Shown here: positions 17,897 through 27,609 of the stretch, piece after piece
Position numbering within the stretch: the stretch's first letter is position 1
Layout of the letters: each line of letters starts with the position of its first letter
NCBI RefSeq assembly: GCF_015291745.1
Contig: NZ_CP030059.1
Location: forward strand, 5,173,501-5,237,500
Direction: 5' to 3'
Source: Bradyrhizobium sp. CCBAU 53351
Lineage (GTDB): Bacteria; Pseudomonadota; Alphaproteobacteria; Rhizobiales; Xanthobacteraceae
DNA length: 64,000 nucleotides
Notes under the pieces: model-generated
The model's input: the letters and a program-made list of their open reading frames with translations, nothing else
Told to the model about the DNA's origin: nothing
Databases searched by the model: none
Made by a program: the position numbers and the translations under genes

Positions 17897-18697
17897 TCAG
17901 TAGAATCCGTGGAAATGATGGACCGGCCCATGGCCGTGGCCGACGCTGAAGCGGTCGGCGGCGGCGATCGCGGCGCTGATCCAGATCTTGGCGTTGCGGA
18001 CGGCGGTTTCCAGATCCTCGCCCTTGGCGAGCCCCGCCGCGACCGCCGAGGATAGCGAGCAGCCGGTGCCATGGGTGTTGCGGGTGGCGACGCGCGGTGC
18101 GGCGAGCGCGATCGTTGCTTCGCCCCTGACGAGGTAGTCGATGCTTTCGGCGCCCTCGCCGTGCCCGCCCTTGATCAGGACCGCACGGCAGCCGAGCGCC
18201 AGCAGGCGCCGTCCCTGGCTTTCGATCTCCGCTTCGCTTGCCGCGACCGGCTCGTTGAGCAGGGCCGCGGCTTCCGGCAGGTTTGGCGTGATCACCGACG
18301 CCAACGGCATCAGTTTCGTGCGCAGCGCATCGACGGCTTCCGCGGCGAGCAGCCGGTCCCCTGACGTCGCGACCATCACGGGATCGAGCACGACATGCCT
18401 CGGCGACCAGCGCGACAGCGCGGCCGCGATCGCATCGATGCTGGCGGCTTGGGCCACCATGCCGATCTTCACCGCGCCGACGTCGAGATCGGAGAACACC
18501 GCATCGATCTGCTCGGTGACGAACGCCGCCGGCACGGCGTGGATGCCGGTGACGCCGCGCGTATTCTGCGCGGTCAAGGCCGTGATGACGGACGCGCCGT
18601 AGACGCCGAGCGCGGCGAAGGTCTTCAGGTCAGCCTGGATCCCGGCGCCGCCGCCCGAGTCGGAACCCGCGATGGTGAGTGCGACCGGGGTCGTCAT
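17897..18697 (-). CDS. thiD: Hydroxymethylpyrimidine/phosphomethylpyrimidine kinase
   Basis: 266 residues, ribokinase fold. The start [20 protein letters not shown] is diagnostic, followed by [11 protein letters not shown] and the catalytic [13 protein letters not shown] near residue 210. ThiD phosphorylates HMP and HMP-P in thiamine synthesis in the cytoplasm. Start at 18697 gives MTTPVAL; an ATG four codons upstream is possible. No TPP riboswitch is recognisable upstream. The end is unusually His/Gly-rich ([15 protein letters not shown]). Confidence 0.92.
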   Translation of the reverse strand: MTTPVALTIAGSDSGGGAGIQADLKTFAALGVYGASVITALTAQNTRGVTGIHAVPAAFVTEQIDAVFSDLDVGAVKIGMVAQAASIDAIAAALSRWSPRHVVLDPVMVATSGDRLLAAEAVDALRTKLMPLASVITPNLPEAAALLNEPVAASEAEIESQGRRLLALGCRAVLIKGGHGEGAESIDYLVRGEATIALAAPRVATRNTHGTGCSLSSAVAAGLAKGEDLETAVRNAKIWISAAIAAADRFSVGHGHGPVHHFHGFY

Positions 18698-18988
18698 CGC
18701 CGGACACATTTGCTGGATAGTGACACCGCCATGGCCTGTCCTAGCGCGACCGTGGAACACCGGCAAGCGCCGGCCGCGGCCGGCCGTGATTCGCGGCGCG
18801 CCGGCGGATATGGGGGCCTCGGCGCCGCAATCGTGCGGCATGGAAATGCGCCCGCGGCGAACCCTTGGTATAGTCTCGAACTGCTTCGCCGATGCGTGAG
18901 ACGTCAATGGTGGAACTGTCCGGCGACACCGATGTCGCGGGTCGCCCTGGCCCGCAAGCCGTCCGGAACGGAATCTTTGGGTGGAACG

Positions 18989-20968
18989 ATGTGGGCCTTT
19001 TTTGAACGTCTCCTCGACTCGTCCATGCTTTCGCCGCACGGCATCTGCCTGTTGTGGGAACCCGAGCTGATCTGGCTTCACGTCGTGGCCGACGCCTGCA
19101 TCGCCGCCGCCTATTTTTCGATTCCCTTTGCCCTGGCAATTCTGGTTACCAAGCGGCGCGACCTCAAATTCGGCTGGGTCTACTGGGCCTTCGCGATCTT
19201 CATCATGGCGTGCGGCCTGACCCATGTGCTGTCGATCTACACGCTGTGGGTCCCGATCTACGGCATCGAGGGCATCGTCAAGGCGGCGACCGCGGTGGCA
19301 TCCGTGGTCACGGCGGGCGCGCTGTGGCCGCTGCTGCCGAAGATCCTGACGATCCCCTCGCCGTTCGAGCTGCGCCAGGTCCAGGCCGCGCTCGAGGAGG
19401 AGGAGATCAAGAGCCGCGACGCCACGCTGCTGCTCCAGCAGGTCAGCGACGCCCAGCGCGCGATGCGCGAGAGCGTGACGCGCCTCACCGCCATCGTCGA
19501 GACCGCGGTCGACGGCGTCATCCTGTTCGACGCGCAGGACCGTGTCCTGCTGTTCAATCCGGCCTGCGAGCGCTTGTTCGGCTACTCCGCCGACGAGGTG
19601 ATGGGCCGGAACGTCACGATGCTGATGCCCGAGGCCGGCGCTGCGCCCGACGGCCAGGCGAGGCAATTCGTGACCGCCGGCGAAGCCACCGGTCTGCGCA
19701 AGGACGGATCGACCTTCCCGATGGACGTGTCGGTCGGCCAGGCGCGGCAGGACGGCGAATTGATCTTCGTCGGCATCGTCCACGATTTGACCGCGCGCAA
19801 GCTGACCGAGCGGCAGCTGCAGCAGGCGCAGAAGATGGAGACGGTCGGCCAGCTCTCGGGCGGCATCGCTCACGACTTCAACAATCTCCTGACCGTCATC
19901 ATCGGCAACGCCGAGCATCTGAGCGAGCAGCTCAAGGCGAGGCCCGACCTGCGGCGCTTTGCCGACGACATCTCCCAGTCGGGCGAGCGCGGTGCCGAGC
20001 TGACGCAGCGCCTGCTCGCGTTCAGCCGCCGCCAGCTGCTGCAGCCCCAGACGATCGATTGCCGGGGCCTGCTCGAGTCCATGTTCAAGCTGCTCAAGCG
20101 CACCTTGCGCGAAGACATCGAGATCAAGACGGCCTCCCGGCCCGGCACGATCCTGGCCTTCGCAGATCGCGCCCAGCTCGAATCCGCCGTGCTGAACCTT
20201 GCGCTCAACGCGCAGGATGCGATGCCGGCCGGCGGTCACCTGACCCTGAGTACGGAGTTGACTGCGCTCGACGACGATTATCGCGCCGCTCACCCCGAAG
20301 TCGCATCCGGGGCCTATGCGTTGATCTCGATCAGCGACGACGGCGAAGGCATGACGCCGGAGGTCACCCAGCGCGCCTTCGAGCCGTTCTTCACGACCAA
20401 GGAGGTCGGCAAGGGCTCCGGTCTCGGCCTCAGCATGGTCTATGGCTTCGCCAAGCAATCAGGCGGCCATGTCTCGATCTACAGCGAGAAAGGCCTTGGG
20501 ACGACGGTCCGGATCTACCTGCCGCGCGCGGACACCGGACAATCACAGACCGACCTGTCCGACGGCGAGGACGCGGCGCCGCGCGGATACGAGACGATCC
20601 TGATCGCGGAGGACGATCCGTTCGTCCGCTCATCCGTCATTCGCAGGGTTGAGGCGCTCGGATATCGCGTCGTCGCCGCGGTCAACGGCAAGGAGGCGTT
20701 GCAGCAGCTGCGCACCGACCCCAGCATCGACATGCTGTTCACCGACATCGTGATGCCAGGCGGCATGAGCGGCTGGGAGCTCGCCGATCAGGCGCGGCGG
20801 ATTCGCCCCTCGCTGCCGGTCCTGTTCACCTCGGGCTACGCGCTGGAGACCCTGGTCGAGCAAGGCCGCGCGCACGCGCAGGCCATCGTGCTGACCAAGC
20901 CCTATCGCAAGGTCGAGCTCGCCCAGCGGCTCAGGGACGCCTTCGCCGCGGCGGCCGTGGCCTCCTAA
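18989..20968 (+). CDS. Hybrid histidine kinase with ethylene-receptor-like membrane domain
   Basis: 659 residues. Order: three-helix membrane domain (about 28-120), short coiled linker, PAS domain (about 160-275), HisKA with His295 in GGIAHDFNNLLTVI, HATPase (SDDGEGM, GKGSGLGLSMVYG), and a C-terminal receiver with Asp586 (FTDIVMP). The membrane domain carries Asp35, Tyr42, Ile45, Pro46, Ile72, Cys75 and His79, exactly ten positions after the seven Arabidopsis ETR1 residues needed for copper and ethylene binding (25, 32, 35, 36, 62, 65, 69). The ligand could be ethylene or another small molecule sensed through Cu(I). The 290-base gap to thiD shows no recognised site. Its output partner is unknown. 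Confidence 0.88.
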   Translation: MWAFFERLLDSSMLSPHGICLLWEPELIWLHVVADACIAAAYFSIPFALAILVTKRRDLKFGWVYWAFAIFIMACGLTHVLSIYTLWVPIYGIEGIVKAATAVASVVTAGALWPLLPKILTIPSPFELRQVQAALEEEEIKSRDATLLLQQVSDAQRAMRESVTRLTAIVETAVDGVILFDAQDRVLLFNPACERLFGYSADEVMGRNVTMLMPEAGAAPDGQARQFVTAGEATGLRKDGSTFPMDVSVGQARQDGELIFVGIVHDLTARKLTERQLQQAQKMETVGQLSGGIAHDFNNLLTVIIGNAEHLSEQLKARPDLRRFADDISQSGERGAELTQRLLAFSRRQLLQPQTIDCRGLLESMFKLLKRTLREDIEIKTASRPGTILAFADRAQLESAVLNLALNAQDAMPAGGHLTLSTELTALDDDYRAAHPEVASGAYALISISDDGEGMTPEVTQRAFEPFFTTKEVGKGSGLGLSMVYGFAKQSGGHVSIYSEKGLGTTVRIYLPRADTGQSQTDLSDGEDAAPRGYETILIAEDDPFVRSSVIRRVEALGYRVVAAVNGKEALQQLRTDPSIDMLFTDIVMPGGMSGWELADQARRIRPSLPVLFTSGYALETLVEQGRAHAQAIVLTKPYRKVELAQRLRDAFAAAAVAS

Positions 20969-21064
20969 AGCTTCGGGCCGGCATCTGGCGGCCGGCAAGT
21001 TCGCTTGCTAAACCGTGCCGGTTTTGGCCTATTAGCCGCCAGATACGCTTTCGGAGTGCCCGCG

Positions 21065-21310
21065 ATGGTTCCTTTTTTCGTCCAGATCAAATGCAAGCTC
21101 GGCCAGTCCTACACGGTGGCCAATGCGCTTGCCGAAGCCGAGATCGCCTCCGAGATCTACTCCACGGCCGGCCAATACGACCTTCTCGTGAAGTTCTACG
21201 TCGACAAGGACACCGACATCGGCCATTTCGTCAACGAGAAGGTGCAGGTGCTGCCGGGCATCCAGGACACCCTCACCATCATCACCTTCAAGGCGTTTGG
21301 CGCCAGCTAG
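21065..21310 (+). CDS. Stand-alone Lrp/AsnC ligand-binding (RAM) domain protein
   Basis: 81 residues matching only the C-terminal ligand-binding half of Lrp/AsnC regulators (FVQIKCKLGQSYTVANAL, AGQYDLLVKFYVD, TLTIITFKAFG). The DNA-binding half is missing, as in known stand-alone RAM proteins, which assemble into rings and bind amino acids or effectors. Start at 21065 gives a compact domain. The partner is unknown; it follows the hybrid kinase by 96 bases. Confidence 0.85.
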   Translation: MVPFFVQIKCKLGQSYTVANALAEAEIASEIYSTAGQYDLLVKFYVDKDTDIGHFVNEKVQVLPGIQDTLTIITFKAFGAS

Positions 21311-21319
21311 GGCGCGCAG

Positions 21320-22264
21320 TTAGCCGGCGTCCTTGCCGGCTTCCTTGCGCTTGGGCCGCGGCGGGCCTTCCACAGGCGGCAGCGATTTGAGGTAGTCTGC
21401 CATCGCCGCAATGTCTTCCTCGGGCAATTGCGAGGTGTTCTTGATCACGCGCGTCATCGCGCCGCCGACACTGTCGCCGTCGGGCAATTCGCCGTTCTTG
21501 AGGAAATAGGCGATATCTTTCACGCTCCACTCGCCGAGGCGCTTCTGGGTGATGTTGGGCACCCAGCCCTCGCCTTCCGGATTGGGCCCGCCGGCAAAGC
21601 GCTGGCCCGCGATGATCCCGCCCAGCGCGTTGCGCGGGCTGTGGCATTCCGCGCAATGGCCAAAGCTGTTGACGAGATAGGCGCCGCGATTGAATTGCGG
21701 TGACTTGCCGGCGTCGGCGATGAGCGGCTTGTCGTCCAGGAACAGGAATTTCCAGATGCCGACATTGCGCCGGATGTTGAACGGAAAGCGCATGTCATGG
21801 TCGCGCACCTTGCCAGTCACGGGCGGCAGCGTCTTCAGATAGGCAAAGAGATCGACCACGTCCTCGCGCCTGGCGTGTTGGTAGGAGGTGTAGGGAAAGG
21901 CGGGAAAATAATGCTGCCCGCCCGGCGAGACGCCGTGCATCACCGCGTTGACGAAGTCGGTGTCCGTCCATTTGCCGATGCCGTCGTTCGGATCGGGCGA
22001 GATGTTCGGCGCGTAGAACGTTCCGAACGGCGACTTGATCGCGACGCCGCCGCCGAGCCTGCCACGATCGGGCTGGTCCGGCGTCGCATGGCAGGACGCG
22101 CAGCCCCCGGCGTTGAACATCACCTCGCCATTGGCAAGGTTTGCCGCACGGGCCGGCGCATGGCCCGCGGCCGCCACCTTCGGCGCGCTGAGCCACCAAT
22201 AGACGCCCGCGGCAATGACCGCGGCGAGCAGGCCTGCGAGAATTGTTCGTTGCAACATGCCCAT
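21320..22264 (-). CDS. Diheme c-type cytochrome
   Basis: 314 residues with an uncleaved or cleaved signal anchor at 5-27 and two heme motifs, CASCH (near 55) and CAECH (near 206). The pattern fits the diheme subunit that accepts electrons from alcohol or aldehyde dehydrogenases, or a general periplasmic electron carrier. A Lys/Arg/Pro-rich tail follows (PPRPKRKEAGKDAG). No dehydrogenase gene is adjacent. Confidence 0.85.
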   Translation of the reverse strand: MGMLQRTILAGLLAAVIAAGVYWWLSAPKVAAAGHAPARAANLANGEVMFNAGGCASCHATPDQPDRGRLGGGVAIKSPFGTFYAPNISPDPNDGIGKWTDTDFVNAVMHGVSPGGQHYFPAFPYTSYQHARREDVVDLFAYLKTLPPVTGKVRDHDMRFPFNIRRNVGIWKFLFLDDKPLIADAGKSPQFNRGAYLVNSFGHCAECHSPRNALGGIIAGQRFAGGPNPEGEGWVPNITQKRLGEWSVKDIAYFLKNGELPDGDSVGGAMTRVIKNTSQLPEEDIAAMADYLKSLPPVEGPPRPKRKEAGKDAG

Positions 22265-22413
22265 CCATTCACTCGTCGCGGCGAATCTATGACCGATGTC
22301 GTCGCGGCTCCAACCACGAAGAATTTAGCCCGCCCTGACCGGAAACGGGAATAAACTGAAATGCCGGCTGTTGGAAGTTTGGCAGCCCGAATGGGTTCAG
22401 CAGGGAGAGTGTC

Positions 22414-22830
22414 ATGAACAAGACCATCATTGCCGCCTTAGCGCTCGGTGCCATCAGCTTCGCAGGCCCGGCCAGCGCCGAAAAGCTCAAAGCAACGCTC
22501 GACGGCAAGTCCGAGGTGCCGGCAACCACCAGCAGCGGCACCGGAACAGCGGACCTGAACTATGATGCCGCCAGCAAGAAGCTGTCCTGGACCGTCACCT
22601 ATTCCGGCCTCTCCGGCCCCGCCACCGCCGCCCATTTCCACGGACCTGCCGAGGCCGGCAAGAATGCCGGCGTGGCGATCGCGATTCCGAATGCGACCGC
22701 CAGCCCCGTGAAGGGCGAAGCGACCCTCACCGACGCGCAGGCTGCCGATCTGCTCGGCGGCAAGCTCTACGTCAACATCCACACCGCGGCGAACCCGGGC
22801 GGCGAGATCCGCGGTCAGGTGACGAAGTAA
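22414..22830 (+). CDS. CHRD-domain secreted protein
   Basis: 138 residues: signal peptide (MNKTIIAALALGAISFAGPA, SAEK cleavage) then one CHRD domain (about 25-138) with TAAHFHGPAEAGKNAGVAI and the C-terminal NIHTAANPGGEIRGQV. The domain was first seen in chordin; in bacteria it is periplasmic and of unknown function. GGGAGAG lies about 5 bases before the ATG. A strong terminator follows, so the gene is monocistronic. Confidence 0.88.
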   Translation: MNKTIIAALALGAISFAGPASAEKLKATLDGKSEVPATTSSGTGTADLNYDAASKKLSWTVTYSGLSGPATAAHFHGPAEAGKNAGVAIAIPNATASPVKGEATLTDAQAADLLGGKLYVNIHTAANPGGEIRGQVTK

Positions 22831-22854
22831 GCCTCAAGGTTGCTTCGTTGCACG

Positions 22855-22888
22855 AAGGCCGGGCGCAGGAGGGGGCGCCCGGCCTTTT
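22855..22888 (+). terminator. Intrinsic terminator of CHRD gene
   Basis: Perfect 12-bp stem AAGGCCGGGCGC / GCGCCCGGCCTT with an 8-base loop and TTTTC after it, 24 bases past the stop. It may also serve the convergent PLP-enzyme gene. Confidence 0.85.
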
Positions 22889-22903
22889 CGATTCCGTTGC
22901 ACT

Positions 22904-24187
22904 CTAGGCCGCGTTCAGCGCCTGCGCGAGATCGGCGATCAGGTCCGAGGGGTTCTCGATGCCGATCGACAGCCGGATCGTGGAATCCAGCACGCCGATC
23001 TTGCGGCGGATGTCGGCGGGAACGCCGGAATGCGTCATCGTCGCGGGCAGGCTCGCGAGCGACTCGGTGCCGCCGAGGCTCACCGCCAGCTTGAGGATCT
23101 GCAGCGCGTTGAGGAATTTCACGGCGGCCTCCTTGCCGCCGACAATGTCGAACGAGAAGGTCGACCCCGCACCCAGGCATTGCCGCGCGAACACGCGCCC
23201 GGCCGGCGAGGAGTCCTCGTGGTGGCCGAGATAGTGGACCTTGGCGACCTTGGGATGATCGCGCAGATAATCCGCCACGAGCCGCGCATTGTCGTTGGCC
23301 TTCTCCATGCGCAGGCTCAGCGTCTCGAGCGAGCGGTTGATCATCCAGCAGGAATGTGGATCGAGCTGGGTGCCGATGGCGCCGCGCAGCGCCTTGATGC
23401 CTTTCATGATCGCCTTCGAGCCCATCGCGGCCCCCGCGATCAGGTCTGAGTGACCGCCGACATATTTGGTCAGCGAATACAGCGACAGGTCCGCCCCGTG
23501 CTCGATCGGCCGCTGAAACACCGGCCCGAGCAGCGTGTTGTCGCAGGCGATGATCGGCGTGTGTCCCTGCGCCTTTCCGATGGCATCGGCGATGCGGCGG
23601 ATCATGGCGACATCGACCAGGCCGTTGGTCGGGTTGGCCGGGGTCTCGATCAGGATCATCGAGACGCGCCCCTTGGCCATCGCCTCTTCCGAGGCCTGCT
23701 TGACGGTGGCTTCGTCAATCCCGTCGGCGAAGCCGACGGCGCCGATCGACAGACGCGCCAGCGTGTTGGTCAGCAGCGTTTCGGTCCCGCCATAGAGCGG
23801 CTGCGAGTGCAGGATGACGTCGCCGGGGCGGACGAAAGCCAGGATCGTGGTCGAGATCGCCGCCATGCCGGACGAGAACAGCGCGCAGCTCTCGGTGCGC
23901 TCGTAGATCGAGAGCCTGTCCTCGACGATCTCGCTGTTGGGATGATTGAAACGCGAATAGACCAGCCCCGCGCCCATGCCTTCCGGCGGCTCGCGACGGC
24001 CGGCGACGAAGTCGAAAAAGTCCTGCCCGTCATCGGCCGTCTTGAATACGAAGGTGGAGGTCAGGAACACCGGCGGCTTGATGGCGCCTTCCGACAGCTG
24101 CGGATCATAGCCGTAGGTCAGCATCAGCGTTTCAGGATGCAGCATGTGATTGCCGATGTGCGTCTTCGACGGAAACGGTTTGACCAT
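22904..24187 (-). CDS. Cys/Met-metabolism PLP enzyme (cystathionine gamma-synthase family)
   Basis: 427 residues, fold-type I. PLP lysine is Lys241 in [12 protein letters not shown], with Asp216 in ACDNT and the Tyr/Arg substrate pocket YSRFNHPN near 77-84. The family includes cystathionine gamma-synthase, methionine gamma-lyase and O-acylhomoserine sulfhydrylases; sequence alone does not decide. The insert [16 protein letters not shown] near residue 330 is typical of a rhizobial subgroup. No met gene adjoins; convergent with CHRD. Confidence 0.85.
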   Translation of the reverse strand: MVKPFPSKTHIGNHMLHPETLMLTYGYDPQLSEGAIKPPVFLTSTFVFKTADDGQDFFDFVAGRREPPEGMGAGLVYSRFNHPNSEIVEDRLSIYERTESCALFSSGMAAISTTILAFVRPGDVILHSQPLYGGTETLLTNTLARLSIGAVGFADGIDEATVKQASEEAMAKGRVSMILIETPANPTNGLVDVAMIRRIADAIGKAQGHTPIIACDNTLLGPVFQRPIEHGADLSLYSLTKYVGGHSDLIAGAAMGSKAIMKGIKALRGAIGTQLDPHSCWMINRSLETLSLRMEKANDNARLVADYLRDHPKVAKVHYLGHHEDSSPAGRVFARQCLGAGSTFSFDIVGGKEAAVKFLNALQILKLAVSLGGTESLASLPATMTHSGVPADIRRKIGVLDSTIRLSIGIENPSDLIADLAQALNAA

Positions 24188-24339
24188 GGCCTGACTCGCT
24201 TTGATTGAGATCCTCGCCGCGCGCTGGAACTCCTGATGTCATGAGGCAGTCGAAAAAGACGAGCCGACTCACATCAACGCCACGGCCGTTGCTGCGAACA
24301 TAACCGCTCGGACGGCGATCCGTCAGACCTTGCAAACGG

Positions 24340-24370
24340 AAAAAGGGCGGCTGCTTTCGCAACCGCCCTT
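24340..24370 (-). terminator. Intrinsic terminator after cytochrome c' gene
   Basis: On the minus strand AAGGGCGGTTGC pairs with GCAGCCGCCCTT (one mismatch) and is followed by TTT. It lies 117 bases beyond the cytochrome c' stop, with a repeat between. Confidence 0.6.
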
Positions 24371-24390
24371 CATCTTTCAAATTGAGTCTG

Positions 24391-24474
24391 TAGCCCGGAT
24401 GGGCGAAGCGACATCCGGGACAGACTATGAGCTCGGCTGGAAGCCCCGGATATCGCTTCGCTCATCCGGTCTAC
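24391..24474. repeat. Inverted pair of TAGCCCGGAT repeats
   Basis: TAGCCCGGATGGGCGAAGCG and its inverted counterpart CGCTTCGCTCATCCGGTCTA flank a short spacer. This is a common rhizobial intergenic repeat and lies between the cytochrome c' stop and the terminator. With that hairpin it accounts for the 299-base gap 24188-24486. Confidence 0.65.
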
Positions 24475-24486
24475 GAAAGCACCGCC

Positions 24487-24933
24487 TCAGCTGTTCTTCA
24501 CGCGGTAGGTCTCGTGGCAACCGCCACATTCCTTGCCGATGGCAGGCATGTTCGCCTTGAGCGAGTCCAGATCCTTGATCTTGCCCTTGGCCTCGCTGAC
24601 GACCTTGGCGAAGCTTGCGATCTTCGCGTCGAAGCCGGCCTTGTCCTCCCAGACCTTCGGCGAGGTCGAGTAGTCGCCGTCGAGCTTGACGCCTTTGGCG
24701 CTGGCCGGAAACAGGGTCGGCAGCTTCTTGGCGGTATCCTCGAACTGCGCCAGCGCGCTGTCCACCGTGGCCTGGTCGTAGGGCTTCTCGCCCTTGACCA
24801 TCGCCGACATCGCGCCGGCATTCTTGCCGTTGCCCTTCATGAGCATCTGAGCTTCCTTGGCGGAATCCTGTTGCGCCCAGACGGCACCCATCCCGAGCAG
24901 CAGCGCGCCCCCGACAACCAACATTCGCTTCAT
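24487..24933 (-). CDS. Cytochrome c' / c-556 family (class II)
   Basis: 148 residues: signal peptide (MKRMLVVGGALLLGMGAVWA), four-helix body and a single C-terminal heme site CGGCHETYR near residue 138, the class II arrangement. Start at 24933 was chosen because AAGGGA lies about 8 bases upstream. Cytochromes c' bind NO or CO or carry electrons in the periplasm. Role here unproven. Confidence 0.9.
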   Translation of the reverse strand: MKRMLVVGGALLLGMGAVWAQQDSAKEAQMLMKGNGKNAGAMSAMVKGEKPYDQATVDSALAQFEDTAKKLPTLFPASAKGVKLDGDYSTSPKVWEDKAGFDAKIASFAKVVSEAKGKIKDLDSLKANMPAIGKECGGCHETYRVKNS

Positions 24934-25013
24934 TCGCAAAATCCCTTTCCCTGATGCAGGATCGTGCCGACCCCTGAATGGGCCAACACCGATTGGCAGA
25001 TTTCATTCCATGG

Positions 25014-25041
25014 GCAGTGCGACGATAAATCGTCGCACTGC
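25014..25041 (-). terminator. Perfect 13-bp hairpin downstream of molybdenum hydroxylase gene
   Basis: GCAGTGCGACGAT and ATCGTCGCACTGC are perfectly complementary around AA, 40 bases past the stop of the large-subunit gene. No U-tract follows, so it is a terminator-like or RNA-stabilising hairpin. Confidence 0.45.
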
Positions 25042-25081
25042 GGCTGATGGGTTAAGCAAACGCGTGCGCGTCTGCCTGGTA

Positions 25082-27391
25082 TTACAGGCTGTGACGGCGA
25101 TGGTGTTCGCTGATCGCGATCCATACCCGCTCCGGGGTCGCCGGCATGTCGATGTGGTCGATCTTGTATTCGCGCCAGAGCCCATCGACGATGGCGTTGA
25201 CGACGGCCGGACAGGAGCCGATCGCGCCGGCCTCGCCCGCCCCCTTCACGCCCATCGGATTGGTCTTGCAGGGGACGTTGGCCGTCTCGAACACGAAGGC
25301 GGGACCATCCGCCGCCCGGGGCAGCGCGTAGTCCATGTAGGTCGCGGTGATGAGCTGGCCGTCGGTTGCGCCATAGACCACCTGCTCCATCAGGGCCTGG
25401 CCGATGCCCTGCATGGCGCCGCCATGGACCTGGCCGGCCAGCAGCAGCGGATTGAGCGTCTTGCCGAAATCATCGACGATCACGTAGTTGACGATCTTGA
25501 TGATGCCGGTGGCCGGATCGATCTCGACCTCCGCGACATGGGTGCCGTTGGGATAGGTGCCGTCGGCACTGGCAAAGGTCGCGCTGCCGTTCAGCTTCGA
25601 GGGATCGACGCCGGGCCGCTTGGCGAGATCGGCGAACGAGATCGAACGGTCGGTGCCGGCGATACGCACCACGCCTTCGGAAATCTCGAGGTCGCCGGCG
25701 CCTGCCTCCAGCGCCTGCGCCGCGATCTCCTTGAGCTTTTGCCCAAGCTCCCGCGTCGCACGCTCGACGCTGACGCCGCCGGAGGGGATCGAGGCCGAGC
25801 CGCCGGTGCCGAGGCCCGTGGCAATCTCGTCGGTGTCGCCCTGGCGGACGTGGACCCGTTCCGGCGCGACGCCGAGCTGCTCGGCGACGATCTGGGCATA
25901 GGCGGTCTGGTGGCCCTGCCCGCTCGACTGCGTGCCGATCAGGACGGTGACGTCGCCGTTGGGATCGAGACGGACATTGGCTGTCTCCTCACCCATCACG
26001 CCGCAGATCTCGACATAGCTCGCCAGCCCAATGCCGCGGATCAAGCCGCCCTTCTTGGCCGCCTTGGCGCGCTTTGGAAATTCCTTCCACTCCGCGATCT
26101 CCATCGCGCGCTTGAGATGCGCGGCGAAGTCGCCGGAATCATAGACCTTGCCCGTGGCCGTCTTGTACGGCAGCGCCTTCGGCGGGATGAAATTCTTGCG
26201 GCGGATGGCATCCGGCGTCATGTCGAGTTTTCGCGCGCAGGCATCGACGAGGCGCTCGATGACATAGGCCGCCTCGGGCCGGCCTGCGCCGCGATAGGCG
26301 TCCACCGGCACGCTGTGGGTGAAGATGGTGCGCACCCGGCAATGGAAGGCCTGGATGTCGTAGAGCCCCGGCAGCATGCCGGCACCACCGTGCGGAATGT
26401 AGGGCCCGAAGGTCGACAGATACGCGCCCATGTCGCCCATGAGGTCGCAATCCATCGCGAGGAACTTGCCGTCCTCGGCGAGCGCCATTTTGGCGGTGGT
26501 GACGTTGTCGCGGCCCTGCGCGTCACCCATGAAATGCTCGGTGCGGTCGGCTGCCCATTTCACCGTCTTCTTGAGCTTCTTGGCCGCAACCGCCATCAGG
26601 GCGTATTCGCGATACGGAAACAATTTCGTGCCGAAGCCGCCGCCGACGTCGGGGCAGATCACCCGCATCTTGTCGGTGGGGATGTTGAGCACATTCTGGC
26701 ACAGGATGTCGCGCAGGCGATGGCTGCCCTGGCTGCCGATCGTCAGCGTCAGATGGTCGCGCTTGGAATCGTATTCACAGACCGCGGCGCGCGTCTCCAT
26801 GAAGCTCGCGACCACGCGCGGATTGACGATAGAGATCTCGGCGACCGCATGCGCCTTGGCGAAGGCAGCTTCGGTCGCCGCCTTGTCGCCGATCGAGACG
26901 TCGAACAGCACGTTGCCGGCCTTGTCGGGCCAGACTTGCGGCGCGCCCTTCTTCACGGCGTTGACGACGCCGGTGACCGCCGGCAGCGGCGACCATTTGA
27001 CCTCGATCGCCTCGATCGCATCGCGGGCCTGGTCGATGGTCTCGGCGACCACGAAGGCGATGGAATCGCCGACATGGCGAACCTCGTCCTTGGCAAGGAT
27101 CGGGTATGGCGGACCGGTGAACGGATCGGTCTCGAGATTGAACAGGCACGGCAGATTGCCGAGATCGGCGACGTCATCCGCGGTCAAAATCAGCGCAACG
27201 CCGGGCAGGCCGCGGGCTCGGCTTGCATCGATGGTGTATTTGGCATGCGCGTGCGGCGAGCGCAGCATCAGGCAGCGCAGCGCGGCCTGCGGCGCGTAAT
27301 CGTCGGTATAGCGGCCCTTGCCGCGGATGAGCGCGTCATCCTCCTTGCGCAGCACGCTTTGGCCAACGCCGAACTTGATGGGAGCCGCCAT
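25082..27391 (-). CDS. Xanthine dehydrogenase-family molybdopterin-binding (CoxL form II-like) subunit
   Basis: 769 residues. Motifs of the large subunit of molybdenum hydroxylases are present: GGGFGTK (250-256), AYRGAGR (365-371) and GVKGAGEAGAIG near 720 with the catalytic Glu. True form I CO dehydrogenase has an AYRCSFR loop; AYRGAGR marks form II enzymes whose substrates are mostly unknown. The usual FAD (CoxM) and 2Fe-2S (CoxS) subunit genes are absent on both sides, so the partners must be encoded elsewhere. Cytoplasmic or membrane-associated. Confidence 0.88.
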   Translation of the reverse strand: MAAPIKFGVGQSVLRKEDDALIRGKGRYTDDYAPQAALRCLMLRSPHAHAKYTIDASRARGLPGVALILTADDVADLGNLPCLFNLETDPFTGPPYPILAKDEVRHVGDSIAFVVAETIDQARDAIEAIEVKWSPLPAVTGVVNAVKKGAPQVWPDKAGNVLFDVSIGDKAATEAAFAKAHAVAEISIVNPRVVASFMETRAAVCEYDSKRDHLTLTIGSQGSHRLRDILCQNVLNIPTDKMRVICPDVGGGFGTKLFPYREYALMAVAAKKLKKTVKWAADRTEHFMGDAQGRDNVTTAKMALAEDGKFLAMDCDLMGDMGAYLSTFGPYIPHGGAGMLPGLYDIQAFHCRVRTIFTHSVPVDAYRGAGRPEAAYVIERLVDACARKLDMTPDAIRRKNFIPPKALPYKTATGKVYDSGDFAAHLKRAMEIAEWKEFPKRAKAAKKGGLIRGIGLASYVEICGVMGEETANVRLDPNGDVTVLIGTQSSGQGHQTAYAQIVAEQLGVAPERVHVRQGDTDEIATGLGTGGSASIPSGGVSVERATRELGQKLKEIAAQALEAGAGDLEISEGVVRIAGTDRSISFADLAKRPGVDPSKLNGSATFASADGTYPNGTHVAEVEIDPATGIIKIVNYVIVDDFGKTLNPLLLAGQVHGGAMQGIGQALMEQVVYGATDGQLITATYMDYALPRAADGPAFVFETANVPCKTNPMGVKGAGEAGAIGSCPAVVNAIVDGLWREYKIDHIDMPATPERVWIAISEHHRRHSL

Positions 27392-27609
27392 TTTATCTTC
27401 CCGTTCTCATGGTTGTTTTGCGGGCATATTGCCGTGGAAAAACCGGCAAGGCAAACGGGGATTGGGCACGCCCACCCTCGAAAGGTCGGCATGCTACCCC
27501 TGTCGGAGGCGATGAGACGGAAAAGTCGCAGCTCGGTCATTTCTCGGTGAAGATCGATCCCGACCGAGGCACGATAGTTGCCAAACTTACCTGCCGTGCA
27601 TGCATGCTT

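Noticed and set aside
18698..18988. TPP riboswitch upstream of thiD
   Set aside because: The thi-box core (CTGAGA and its partner) was not found on the thiD strand.
17897..20458. Very long minus-strand open frame running through thiD
   Set aside because: Only the last 266 codons match ThiD. The remaining part is antisense to the hybrid kinase and has no domain signature.
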